22,468 nucleotides of DNA, from assembly GCA_000697335.1 (NCBI GenBank), contig JNEM01013543.1, positions 1 to 22,468 of the forward strand. The letters are read 5' to 3'. This document shows positions 1 through 11,667 of this stretch, piece by piece (the stretch's first letter is position 1; every line of letters begins with the position of its first letter). Made by a program: the position numbers and the translations under genes. The notes beneath the pieces are model-generated. The model worked only from the letters and a program-made list of their open reading frames with translations, ran no database searches and was not told the DNA's origin. The stretch is from Conidiobolus incongruus B7586. Its lineage: Eukaryota > Entomophthoromycota > Entomophthoromycetes > Entomophthorales > Conidiobolaceae.

Positions 1-1822
1 TTGAAATATTGGAAACTTATTAAAAATATACCCAAAAGTTATTAATAATAAAAAAATATTAATTTTAGACTATTTAATAAACTTTATAAATTATATATTA
101 ATATTTTTATTTAATTTTAATTTTATAATAATATTATAATTTATTTCTATATTAATAATTTAAGAAAATTAATCATATTTTTTAATAATTTTAAAGTTAT
201 AAAAAATTTTCAAATTAAAAATAATCAAAAACAACTACCATATTTAATATATTCTTTGAATTATAACTTATAAAATTATAATTTTTTTAGGTAATTGAAA
301 AACTAGCTGATAAGAAAGAAAGTTTCAATAGGAAAATTTAATTAATTTGTGAAATATTTAATTTCAATCTTTGATAATAAGAATTGTTTTTTAAATATTA
401 GAAGTTTGCTAAGAGTATGGTAAAAAGTTAGTAATAATAAAACAAAATATTAATTAAATAATGAATTTTTATTTTTCTAAGTTATATATTAAAATGTTTG
501 TTTTTTTCAATTGTAAGAAATTCCTATTATTTAATTATAAAGTAATATAATAAATTTGCTACTTTAATCATAGTTTCTAGAATTTACAATATTTCTCCTT
601 TTAGGCAGAGGCCAAAACTGTCTGTGAATACTGTCCCAATTATTATGTCACATTATCACTACATCCATAGGATTATGCAATATATTTTTACATTTGTTAT
701 CATTCAAAATGTTAAAATAATTCAAAGCTGTTTATATATCATTAACTTAATGCTATAAGTAAGCAACCTTGGCAAAATATGACATATCACCAATCATCAA
801 TTTGGGACCCCAAGGTAAACTGTTTTGGGAGCTGATTTCTATATGCTTGCCTTTCACTGCTATTAGGGAGAAGTTGGAAATTATTTTGATCATATTAGCA
901 ATATTGGGATGAGCTGGCATTTCAGCTATTACATCGATTCAGCTTAAGGTTGGTTTATAGATTAATGAATTAAGAAATATTTAAGTTTTGTATATATACT
1001 TGACATTGTATTTTGATTTAATTTGTAGTTTTAGCTAAGTAAAGATAACAGGATCGAATAAAATTTAATATTATTAAAAATTACCATTAAATGAATACCT
1101 CTTAATATATAAAAACTCTATTCTTAACTCTACAAACCTTATAAAATCAATTCATATCAAATTAAAATCATAAATTTTGGCAAATATATTTATTAAAAGG
1201 AATTAAAATGGTTAAATTAAATAATTTAATCAATTTGGCACCAAGATTATAAATTCCACTGTGATGAAAAAAAAATTCGGATAATGAAAAAACTTGTTAA
1301 TATTGATAATTCTGATATTAATAATAGAGATGATATATTTGATAATTTTGTAATTAAAATTGCATTATATATATAGAACAAGAATTAAGCTAAATGTATA
1401 GTTTGATCAATAGGATAGATTCAGTAAACTTTTATATTTAACCAAAATTGTCACATATTTTAAAAACTGATAGTGCGAAGCTAAATATACCATTACATGG
1501 AGTTATCAATATTCACAAAGCTGTCAAAATTTAAAAATAATTGATATTGTCACAATGGCTAACATAAAATTCTTGAATAGTACGATAATGTGAAATTTGG
1601 GAAAAATAAAATGATTTTTATAGTAGTATATTAATACAAATTTCAGTCAATTTACATGACGCAAAGAAAAATCCAACTCGACGGGAAAGACGGTTGTGAA
1701 ATAGATAGACTGGAAGAGGGATTAATTAGCTGAAAAATATAAGTACAATTAACTAATTATGTATATGGGTAAATGCAAAAGTGAAAAATTGATGTCTATA
1801 GTTTGAAATGAGCTAAAGTGAA
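1..1822. other. AT-rich intergenic region with one less AT-rich island
   Basis: This flank lies downstream of the PUF gene (which is on the minus strand) and is strongly AT-rich with frequent stops in all frames. Only the stretch at about 600-960 is clearly less AT-rich and is described separately. Short open stretches elsewhere, for example a 29-codon ATG frame near 1285-1375 on the plus strand, resemble no known family and are no longer than chance would give. The 3' UTR of the PUF gene must lie in the right-hand part, just below 1823. Confidence 0.6.
600..960. other. Possible gene remnant or unrecognised exons (strand uncertain)
   Basis: This island has a more balanced base composition than its surroundings. 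On the minus strand, 938-753 is open for 61 codons. From the ATG at 920 it encodes 55 residues including NSLPWGPKLMIGDMSYFAKV. A TGA interrupts the frame just upstream, and a second minus-strand open stretch lies at about 685-605. On the plus strand there is a competing reading: an exon ending at 814 (AAG|GTAAAC), a 52-bp intron at 815-866 ending TATTAG, and a continuation to a stop near 950. The size of that intron matches the real introns in this window. I recognise no family on either strand. It may be a decayed gene, a transposon scrap or a small unknown gene. Confidence 0.3.
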
Positions 1823-4800
1823 TTATTCGATGAGCGTGGTTGTAGATTGGGCGGGTGCAGTAGTGGAACTGAAGCCCGAAGTGGTTACTTTGGAATATGA
1901 TGCAAGTGTGCTGGCTCCCTGACTCATGTGTCGCCTTGTGATGGGCCTGAAATTTTCTGAGGGTCCCGATGTTGATGTGATTGAGGGTGCCATTGAAGTA
2001 GTAATTGAGGGAATTGACCATGTAGTGGTAGGAACACTTGCTAAGTTCAGATTTTTGGACCATTCAATAGTTTCAGCACCTGAAAATCCTTTGGTTGGAT
2101 TCGTTCGACCTACCCCAGCGATAGATGAACCCAAACCGGACACAGCTCCAGACGACCCAATGCTCATGCTTAATCGATGAGTGGACATCTCGGAGGAATG
2201 AGGCTGCTCCATAGTTCCCAAAAGAGCACCAGTCACATTTCCAGCATGTGAGCTTAAAAGTTCCATGGAACGAGGGCGACGATGACCTATTCCAGGAACC
2301 ATTTTACGGCCATCGGAAGGTGGGTTAAGAGTGGATGCAGTTGCAGTAACAGAGGGTATGTGGAGTTGAACAGCAACCTGAATAGCGATTTTCAAGTCTT
2401 CAGAGAGATAGGGAGAAGTGAGAACTTTTTGTAAAAATTGTGTAGCTTGAGTGTAGTTGGCATGAGACGGCGTTGATAAAACATCCAAGAGTCTATCAGG
2501 GCCATTATCTGAAGAGAAGAACAGCTGATAGATCAAATATTCGCGAGTTTGAATATCGTGCTCTTGATTGATTAAACGAATTACGAGAGCAGATGCAAGT
2601 TTGTGAGTACATAATGTGCTAAGTTGATTAGTAGCATTAATTTTTACTGCAATACCCATATAACGCTCCATGTCATGAGAATCAAGGAGCCAGTTGAGAA
2701 GAAGGGAACCATTTCCGTTAGTAGAAAGAGGAACCGCGCTATGCATCAAAGCAGTTGCAACTTGTTCTTTCTGAGCAGGATTGGTATACTGACTATCTAA
2801 GCAGGTACGAATAGCACGAGCACCATATCGACCTTGACCAATTTCTGAGCAACGTGAGTAAATGGCATCAAAAATGAATTGGTTATATGGGTGAGAGAAT
2901 TGTAAACAGCACTGAACGACATAATTTCCAAATTGATCCAATAACAGAATAGGTGTAAATGGCTTCAATGAACTGGAAATAGCTTCCATCTGTTCATTGG
3001 TAGTAGAACATTCAATCATTTTCTGAATTGCCCATGTTCCATTCTTGTGTACACCAATAGCTGCCATATGAGGTGCAACGGATTGAATCAAAATCGTCTT
3101 TTGTTGGGTATCACCATATTCAACAAGTTTTTGAATAATAATATTACCAATATAATCAGAGCATAAATCTACCCAACATTCTTTAGTTTCTTCAAAAACT
3201 AAATGGAAGTTCTCAGGATTCATTTCAGTTTCCAAAAGCTTACGCAATTCTCTCAAACGCACAGCATCAATCTTTTTACGGAGATTAGGATTGGGAATGG
3301 GTGGAAGTGTAATCGCATATTCGTATTCGATACATTCGAAATGACCTGGTGGTATATACCTTGAAACTTGATCTACAGCAGCTTCCAACTCAGGTAATTG
3401 TGATTGAAAGTCTTGAACAACCTAAAACAATATAAATAAAGAGGGGTTAAATGAGAATAAAGCAGACTTACGCTATTATAAATATCCATTTGATGTGCAG
3501 GAATGGTGCTAAAACTCGATAGTTAATTAAAATATATACAAGAATAAAACAGAATATTTACCTCGATGGGTCTTTACCCATAGCATGTTGAAATCCGAAT
3601 AAACCATTCGAATCATCAGGATTAGATGCACCTATTAAAATAACGAAATATGTTAGTAATTGAACATTGATTATTAAATTTAAGAATTCAATGTAGGAAA
3701 GTCGGAGAAATAGTAAAAACAAAACTTTTCACTATACAGATTAAATATCAGAGGGTGAATGATTTAACAAGCCTGATGTAAACAATATACCAGGTTACAA
3801 TAGGCATGTCAAGGGATTGTAAGCAATATGTGACGCAATCTAGGCGTAATCACATAGAGTTAAGTGAGTAATAAAATGTTAAATTACGAGAACCAATAAA
3901 AACGAATTGGGAAATTTTAAAAATAGATAGGAATGAATGATTGAATGATTGAATGAGTGAGTGAATTACCTGACACTGGATCAGATCGATATGGATGAAT
4001 TCCAACGGAATTATCGGGACAAAATGAAATAGTTGGAAGTTCAACATCGGCTCCAAAGAGTGGCTTTTTGTCCGCTTCGCTCTGGAATTTGAGTGCCGAT
4101 TGGCGGTCTTCAAATGTTACCCAGCCAAGTCCGTGCATACGGTCACATTGAACCAAAGTTGGCTCACCGTACTCTGAGAGAATGTTAACGAGATTTTTGA
4201 AGCTCACGTTCTTTGGTAAAGGTCCGATAACCAGAGTTGAAGAAAGCAATAAAGCTTCACAAGAAGAGGAAGAGGAATCCAAAAACATCGTTGTCTCAGA
4301 TGGCTCAGATTCTTCAGCAGTTGAAGGAAGTGAGAGTGAGGTAAGGTTGAATTCGGTGTGCATGGGTAGCTTACTGGCTTGAGACGGGCTCGCTTTAATT
4401 GATGATGGAATCAAATTAGGTAAATTAGGACGAGAGGGCATAGTAGATGATCTAGGTCTTCCAATTGACTCCGTCGATATCAATGATTCGATTGCTGTTG
4501 TCTGTGAAAATGGTGCACGAGAAACAGGTCCAGTTCTCTTTGAAGGCAAGTTTTTAATGTCTTCAAGAATCCGATCAGATACGGATGAACTGTCGGTTGA
4601 GGAATCATTTTCATTTAAACCTAACCAATCTAAAGTGCGATTACCTTCAAGCTGATAATGATTGATCATTGTAGTTGGACTGGGTTGAGGTTTGAGATCT
4701 GCCGCAAGTCTATCAGAATGAGTTGGTTGTGTGGTTAATAAAAAAGCAGGTGGTTTATCAGGCCAGTTCTCAGAAGGAGCAAATGATCCCATTCTTGAGC

Positions 4801-5068
4801 GAAAAGGTGATTCAGATAGTGAGCTACATTCAGTAGAAGTGCCTGTAGCATAGCCTCCTAATGAGAGGGTGGGTTCTTGAAGTTTTGGCTCTAAAAAAGA
4901 AGAAGGAAGTGTTTCAGCTCTTGCCCTTCTATATGCTGAAGTAGTAGAATTTGAAGAACGACTAGTCGGAGAAACTTGTCGTTGATTAGAAATGTTATCA
5001 GAATTAGATTCTTGCTTTGATCTCGATAGAATTGATTTGGAAATTGTGTTCGAAAAAGGGGACAACAT
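1823..5068 (-). CDS. RRM and Pumilio (PUF) repeat RNA-binding protein, Jsn1/Puf2-like
   Basis: The family binds mRNA 3' UTRs and controls their decay, translation or localisation; yeast Jsn1/Puf2 combine an RRM with PUF repeats. I splice four exons: 5068-3970, 3631-3562, 3508-3472 and 3421-1823. Intron phases agree and the product is 934 aa. Residues 1-270 are Ser/Thr/Pro-rich and include an RRARAETLPS motif (47-56), a basic Ser/Thr site typical of fungal PUF proteins and a plausible kinase target. The RRM spans about 277-350, with RNP2-like TLVIGPL and RNP1-like GLGWVTFE. Six or so PUF repeats fill about 458-755, with core helices such as GNIIIQ, GTWAIQ, FGNYVVQ and YGARAIR. The tail is again Ser/Thr-rich. 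The start is the first ATG of a long open exon. Domain order and length fit Jsn1/Puf2 (about 1,080 aa in yeast) better than Puf3, Puf4 or Puf6. The family is certain; orthology is inferred. Confidence 0.92.
3632..3969 (-). other. Unusually long intron of the PUF gene
   Basis: At 338 bp this intron is five to seven times longer than the other 13 introns inferred in coding regions or UTRs here. The donor is G|GTAATT at 3970/3969 and the acceptor is TAG before 3631. A perfect TACTAAC branch site lies at 3658-3652, about 20 nt before the acceptor. Joining phase 1 to phase 2 restores GGT (Gly367). The donor-proximal end holds a TCAT/TCAA-rich microsatellite-like tract (about 3930-3967). I looked for C/D snoRNA boxes and saw none. 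The frame is closed through most of the intron, so retention would truncate the protein before the PUF repeats. Confidence 0.75.
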
Positions 5069-8000
5069 GATAACAGATATATTTTGGAGAAAAAATAGAT
5101 TAAATAATAGGTATTTTTAAGAAAAAGAGTAGGATTATGTAGTATTAATTAAGAGGAAAGATAATTTACAAGATGATAAATGAAGAATAAAAGGGACGTG
5201 ATGGTTTTTTAAAATGCAAAGAATGAGAATGAAATTCTTTTTGGATGGGAAAAAATCAAATTCAGGTAAAAGATATTAATTGATGCAAATCAATGGGGTT
5301 ATTAAGTATTGTGGAAGAATAATTAGGTTTGCGTATTTTTAGATGAGAAGTTGTTAATGGTTGTGAAACAAAGTTTTCAGGAGCGACAATGTTGAAAGGA
5401 TAATATTAATTAGACGCCTTACTCGTTGAAATTGGAGCTTAAATGTTTCTAGTGGCTAAATCAGCTGATATTGAAAAATATTATGCTTTTATATGAGATA
5501 TTTAATATTATTTGGTTCGACTGTAAAATGTCAAATGAAGACTGGATGATGATGGTGATGTTGGAATGCAAATGTAATAATTACAGTGTAATTTTATAGA
5601 CTAATTAACTAATTAATTGATTAAAGGGAAGGAAGAGATTGTTAAATTTTAGGTAGAGAAGATATTATTTAGAAAAAACACTAATGGCAAATGTGACCAA
5701 GAAGTAATTTAAAGTTATAGAGACGTATTTATATTGTTAGAGAACAGTTTGGACGATTTTGAAATGACTCAAATTTAATCCAATAAGATGACACGTCAAT
5801 CCTAAAACTGGGATACCATTGGTCAAGTGTGAGATGTGTTGATCTTTTATGAACTATTAGCAGTTTGAGAAATTTTAAACTTCAAAAGGTGTCTCAAATA
5901 TCAAAATTCATTGTTATATGAACACCCAAATTTTCAGTGATATTTGGAGGTTTTTACTAATTGTATTAACCAGCCTCTTTTTCTTAATCAATTAAATTAT
6001 TTATGTTCCTTTTAATTGGCTCAAACACTATGACATATCCATATCTATATATTTGTTTCTAGTTGAATTGAATATGCCTAATTGAGATAGATAAAAAGCA
6101 CCAACTATCAAATGACTGATGATTTGATTAGTTGAAACAATCGTTTAAGGGATATTCTAAACTTAAAATTGAAATCAATAATAATCAATTTAAACAACTT
6201 TCATTCAAAGATAATATTTTAATCCAAAAGTCATTTATCTAGTATGTGAAGAAATCCATTAAACTAGTATTTAATTTTTGTTAAAATTAATTCGGCTTTT
6301 CCCATTATTAAAAATATCCAATTGTTAATCCTAATTCCATATACTATCCAATTAAAACCTGTCATAAATATTTTGATTAATTTGATTTATTTGGTTTCCT
6401 TTAATTGGTCAACTAAAAAATAAGAATAGACTTGAGCGATTTGAGTACTAGTTATTTGATCAATCATAATCTAATATTCAATAATAATTAAATCATTATT
6501 TAAAAATAGATTAACTACTAAATTTACTGGTTTTTAACTTATAGTCTAGCTCGACTAATTTATATAAAAGGAAGAGATATGAATTATATATTGAGACCAA
6601 ATTCACTTAAAAATTTTTCACCTCAAAGCATTTATTTAATCAGCTATTCAATGTAATTAAAGTTTATTTACCATCTTTTACTAAATCTTACTTCAAGTAA
6701 ATAATTGGAACCACTAAATTAACACAATAAAATTAATTGTATTCAACTTTTATATCAGAAAATAAATTGGCATTCGTTAATCTATAGAATTAATAAAAAA
6801 TTAAGCTAAAATATATTATTTTAACAATTAGTCACTTTCTTTTTAATTCTATTGAATAACATAATTAGAAAACTAATTAATCTATTTTTATATTTTTTCT
6901 GTAATAGAATTCAATTTATTGAGATTATTTTGAGATGATTAAATCACACTTATCTAATTGGCCAATTCATTTTTAGTTTGTATATTTGAAATTAATCAAT
7001 TTCATTTCCAAGTTCTTTTTAGAATAATCCAAATAAATATTTTGGTAAGTTATTGTGAAATATAAATTGATATCACTAAAAATGAAATTATATTATAGAA
7101 CCAAAAACATTTGATTAAGTACCTTGAGTCATTAGATAATCGGTAGTATTTTGGGAATCATTGCACATATGTTTCTGGAACAGTAATACCTAAAAGTTGT
7201 ACTCAATCTTACCAACTGAATCACAGTTTATATGTTTCATTACTTCATACAAGGTATAAAATAGGGATATAGTTTGTTTTTGCAGTACACGTTCAAGTAT
7301 TTCATTTTAATCAACAATTAAAATTAACAATTCAGGTTTGAATAGATTTATTGTGTTTAAACAATGATCAGTGCGTTAAAATATTAATTAGAGAATTGTG
7401 ACTGATATAAAATCAACTCAGCACTTTTTTAATCATGCACCAGGATTTTAATAAACAATCTGTGTATTCATTGTTTTATCAAGTTTTTAATTGGATATTG
7501 GCAAATTTATATTTATAATTTCAGTAATCAATTTTCTGAATATATATCTAATTTTTGAGCATAGTAATTAGTAAATTTTGTAATACAACTGATTATATCT
7601 ATTATTTCCGGCAAAATGGGATACTATCCGATTTGGTTTCAATTTTATAAAATATTTTCATGGTAATATTCACTATTTTCCTATTTTTCAAACGTATTAA
7701 AATCATTAGAAAACATTTAAATCAAATTAATATTATCTTGATTGGTGCATTTTCAGAACTGATAATTTATATGTATTCAAGGATACTAAAATAGTTTTGA
7801 ATGTAAGAGATAATAGCTTTCATGGAATAACTTTAAATTGGTATTATTAAAATTTTACAATAATATGATTTTGAAATATGGAAATATTATTAAGCTTTAA
7901 TTACTTAAATTTAATCAATTTTTGTTCAATATGCAGGTCGAAATACATTTTTAGTACCTTAATTTGTTCAAAATAATTAATAATTTCAAAGACTTAGCAT

Positions 8001-8638
8001 ATTTGATATTATTTTATTGAATATTTGAAAAGTGATATCCATCAATGTTTTTATATTTAATCTATATCGTCTATATTATGGAAGAATAACAATAAAACCC
8101 AATAAAGTTGAATTTTTGAATTGATTTTTTATTAAAACAATCTGGAATTGTGTTCACATTGATACATTGTAATAATTCAAAAATTAATAAACTTCATCAC
8201 AGAATTAATATTTAATAATTGTTAATATGAATTATTTTTAATAATCTTGAAAAAATATTCACTATTTGTAGATTTATAAAATATTTATAATATCGTATAA
8301 ATATTTATGGAAACAGCTTTAATATCAACTAAAATAATTTCATTTATAAATTATTAATCCGCTCTATTGATTCAAATAGAAATAATATTAATTCAATTAA
8401 TGATATATATTTTAATTTATATTAAGAATAAATTCTTGATCAATACTGTTTCATTATATTGTTTTAAATATTTCATTTACATTAAAATTTAATTGGACTA
8501 TATATAAAATCAAACGCAAAATTTAATGAACTTAATCCCATAATAACTCTATATGAATTATTTACTATAAATTTTTAATATTGGTAAATTTCATCAAAAC
8601 TTATAGCATCAACTAAAAAAAATTTTTTCAAAATAATA
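5069..8638. other. Divergent AT-rich intergenic region, no gene seen
   Basis: About 3.6 kb separate the start codons of the minus-strand PUF gene and the plus-strand RRP8 gene, so both promoters must lie here. Base composition is strongly AT-biased with stops in every frame. The part next to the PUF start (about 5069-5800) is purine-rich and may hold its 5' UTR. GGTTCGA-like words near 5511 are not part of a foldable tRNA. I saw no transposon ends, tandem repeats or recognisable exons. Confidence 0.55.
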
Positions 8639-10089
8639 ATGAGTTTACCTAATTTATTTCAAGTACCTGGTTGGAATTTACCTTCTGAAATTAAATTAGA
8701 AAAAGAAACTCCAAAGTCAAAGAATCAAAATTCTACTACCTCTATTGTTGGTGAAGCTGCTATTGAAACAAAAGAACAAACTAAGCCCAATAAAAAGAGA
8801 GAAATTCAAGAGGATAAAAATACTAAAAATAAAAAGAAAAAAAATAATAAGAAAGCGAAACAAGCTGTTCATGATGAAATTGAAGAATCAAGTATAAATA
8901 ATGATATCAAGGAAAATATCGAACCGGCATCCGAACTTCAGGGTATATTTTTAATAGTTTATTAGACATTTTACAGTTTTATAATTAATTGACATTTGAT
9001 ATAGATAAGGAAAATGTTAAAGAATCTCAATCCAAAAGTAAGAAACCAGTAGATAAGGAAAAAAATAAAAAGGTAAAAATAATTTATATATTTTGAATAA
9101 TATAATAATCTTTTATTTAGAATAAATTAAAATTAAAACAAATGTTAAAAGAACAGAAGGTAGTTATAATTTCCACCATATCAAGCATCTATTTAATGGT
9201 TATTAGGATGAATCAACCAAGCAACAGTCCATTTATCAAGAAATTGGAAAACAAGAATCAAACAATACTATCAAAGAAACTGTCCCTGCCAAAAACTTGA
9301 CTCCATTACAGCTCAAAATGCAAAAACAACTAGCTGGAGCAAAATTCCGCCAGCTCAATGAATTATTGTACACAATCCCCAGCGAGGAGGCATACTCCCA
9401 ATTCCAAAGCAATCCTCAACTATTTGAAGATTACCACGCCGGCTTCAGCTCGCAAACTGAAGGCTGGCCACTCAATCCTAATGACGTATTCATCAATTTC
9501 CTTAAATCCATCAAGCCCGACAGAACCATATTCGTAGCCGACATGGGATGTGGGGAAGCCAAGATCGCTGAAAGTTTGCAGGATTACAAACATATCAAGA
9601 TCAATTCTTTCGACTTGGTCAAAGGCAATAAATTTATCACTCCTTGTGATATTCGGTCTGTGCCATTGAAGAATAAGACATGTGACTATGTGATCTTCAG
9701 TCTCTCCCTAATGGGTGTGAATTATGCCGAATTTTTGAAGGAGGCTAAGCGAATTTTGAGACAAAAGTAATTCATAACTATAGACTTCATTTCTTATTAC
9801 TAACCCACATCATTTTTTAGTGGAGAATTAAAAATAGCCGAAGTTAAGAGTCGATTCGAAAGTATTGAAAAATTCATTCAATTTATGAAACTACATTTTG
9901 GGTTTGAACTAGTCAAAAAGGTACTATATTTACATTATTATTGATATACATGGTATTGATAATGACAACTATTAGGACGAAAATAACAAAATGTTTATAT
10001 TGATGGATTTCAAATTGAATCCTAAATTAAAAGTTAACCCCAAACTACCAGCTCCCAAATTGAAACCTTGTATTTATAAAAGGAGATAA
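8639..10089 (+). CDS. RRP8: Rrp8, 25S rRNA (adenine-N1)-methyltransferase
   Basis: Rrp8 uses S-adenosylmethionine in the nucleolus to make an N1-methyladenosine in helix 25.1 of large-subunit rRNA during ribosome assembly. I splice six exons: 8639-8942, 9005-9072, 9121-9159, 9207-9766, 9821-9920 and 9976-10089. All phases agree and the product is 394 aa, against 392 in yeast. The first 160 residues are Lys/Glu/Asn-rich, as expected for a nucleolar tail. The catalytic domain begins near 167 (LTPLQLKMQKQLAG). It contains the family motif FEDYHAGFSSQTEGWP, SAM motif I DMGCGEAKIAE (about 249-259), SFDLV (about 271-275), DIRSVPLKNKTCDYVIF and KIAEVKSRF. The end, LKPCIYKRR, matches the conserved Rrp8 terminus. 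The intron at 9767-9820 has a TTACTAAC branch site. Start choice: the first ATG gives MSLPNLFQVPGWNLP, resembling Rrp8 N-termini. Confidence 0.95.
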
Positions 10090-10368
10090 AATTTATAGGT
10101 TTTAATAATAAATACATAGACTTAATGATTATATACTATACATATTATTACTATTTATTATATATATATATATATATATATATATTTAATAAATGATAAA
10201 CTTTATGGTTAATATAGAATTGTGATAGTTTACCAAATTGAGTAACATTCAATTAAATTGAATAAACTGAATTAATATTAAGGGATTAATTGAATATATG
10301 TAAATTTTACCCAAATTAAATCCTTATTCTTTTTTTTATTACAAAATTCATAATCAATAGTTTAAAAT
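10090..10368. other. Short tandem intergenic spacer between RRP8 and the FHA gene
   Basis: This 279-bp AT-rich spacer separates two genes on the same strand, so it should hold the RRP8 polyadenylation region and the FHA gene promoter. It contains an AATAAA-like word just after the RRP8 stop, a TA microsatellite and a T-rich tract at about 10328-10337, some 30 bp before the next ATG. No further gene fits. Confidence 0.5.
10159..10185. repeat. TA dinucleotide microsatellite
   Basis: Uninterrupted run of about thirteen TA units in the RRP8-FHA spacer. Such tracts are length-variable; no function is inferred. Confidence 0.85.
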
Positions 10369-11667
10369 ATGTCAGATTTTCAAACTGCTAAATTTAATAA
10401 TAGTAATAATAATCAAATTGAAGATATTAAAGTAATCAAACAAAAAAGTAAACCCAATTCTTATTCAATTGAAAATTATTTACTAATCTCTATCCCAGAG
10501 ACTAAATATTTCAAACCCCAAGTCATAAAAGGTACTAACGGCGGTAACAATGGCAACTCCGTGATAATAGATCAATTACCGCCCACTATTGTGTTAGATC
10601 CGCTATTCGACAGTTTCAAAAATTCCAAAACTATAGAATTATTTGAAAAATTAAAAATTGGTAGACAAGTGAGTATGAAAACTCTACCCGAGGTGAATAA
10701 CGGTTACTTCGAAAGTAAAGTCCTAAGTAGGAACCATGCGGAGATTTGGAGTGAGAACGGCAAAGTATTCGACATTTCTAATTATTTTGGTTTTGGATTA
10801 ATTGGGTTATTTAGGTTTGGATAAAAGATATTAAAAGTAGTAATGGCACTTATGTCAATGGTACGCGACTCAGTTTGGACGGGGAGGAGAGTGAAGCTTT
10901 CGAACTTAAATCGGGTGATATTCTGGATCTTGGAATTGATATTTTAAACGATGACAATACTAGTAATTTATAAATTTGAGTTCAATTTCTAACTTTAATA
11001 ACTGTAATTTTAGTTTTATATAGAAAAGTATGTGCTAAAGTGACCATTATACCAACCGTCAATCATACTCACAATCTTAACTCTATCAAGTAAATCAATT
11101 TTACAAAATTAATTTTGTTTTGTTGAATTAATATTTATTATTTTATTTTAGATCTAAAGAATATAAGCAGAAATCTGTAAGTGAATTTATAAGACATGAT
11201 TATAATTTTTCTAATAATTTATAATTGTTAATTAGGTAAAAAAATCAATAAGCAAAGATGTATTCAACCCCGAACATAACGAACCTAACAACGCTGACCC
11301 CACAACCAATAACAATAATAATAATATTAATAATATTAACAATGAATCCAACAACGATATGAATACAACGACGACGTCTGAACTAATCAGTCAACTCAAA
11401 GTAACTACCTATTTAATTACACTAATATTAATGCACAAAAACTAATCAATTTTTAGAAACATATCCAAGACAGTGAAACTCAAGGAAGGCAATTAGATTC
11501 ACAAATCCAATTTCTAAAAACATTCAACAATCAGTTAAAACTCAATCAATTAAAATTAATTAATAATACAACTAATAAGGTAATTATATTTTATTTTTTA
11601 TATGTACTTAATTAATTTATGTTGATTTTAGAATATTGTTCAACTGATCGATAAATTAAAAATTTGA
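10369..11667 (+). CDS. FHA-domain coiled-coil protein, SLMAP/Far9/Far10 (STRIPAK)-like
   Basis: FHA domains bind phosphothreonine. In the SLMAP/Far9/Far10/Csc1 family they recruit kinases such as Hippo-type kinases to the STRIPAK phosphatase complex. I splice seven exons: 10369-10764, 10815-10962, 11014-11089, 11152-11176, 11236-11400, 11457-11579 and 11632-11667. All phases agree and the product is 322 aa. The FHA domain spans about 90-195. Its core residues are present: GR (98-99), SRNH (120-123), SSNG (140-143) and N147. FESKVLSRNHAEIW and the KSSNGT...LKSGDILDLGIDI block resemble SLMAP more than other FHA families. An Asn-rich linker follows (exon 5), then a predicted coiled coil (about 265-322) ending NIVQLIDKLKI. 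It is shorter than Far9/Far10 and lacks their usual C-terminal membrane anchor, so the 3' end may be incompletely modelled. FHA is certain; STRIPAK membership is inferred. Confidence 0.85.

Noticed and set aside
1926-2180. 84-codon plus-strand frame
   Set aside because: Antisense shadow of the Ser/Thr-rich tail of the PUF protein.
3850-4113. 87-codon minus-strand frame overlapping the end of PUF exon 1 and the long intron
   Set aside because: It overlaps the RRM coding exon in another frame and shows no family resemblance.
5505-5530. GGTTCGA word resembling a tRNA T-loop
   Set aside because: No matching acceptor, anticodon or D arm could be drawn around it.
8613-8630. AAAAATTTTTTCA resembling the yeast ribosome-biogenesis RRPE motif upstream of RRP8
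   Set aside because: It lies about 10 bp before the ATG, no PAC motif accompanies it, and A/T runs are expected by chance here.
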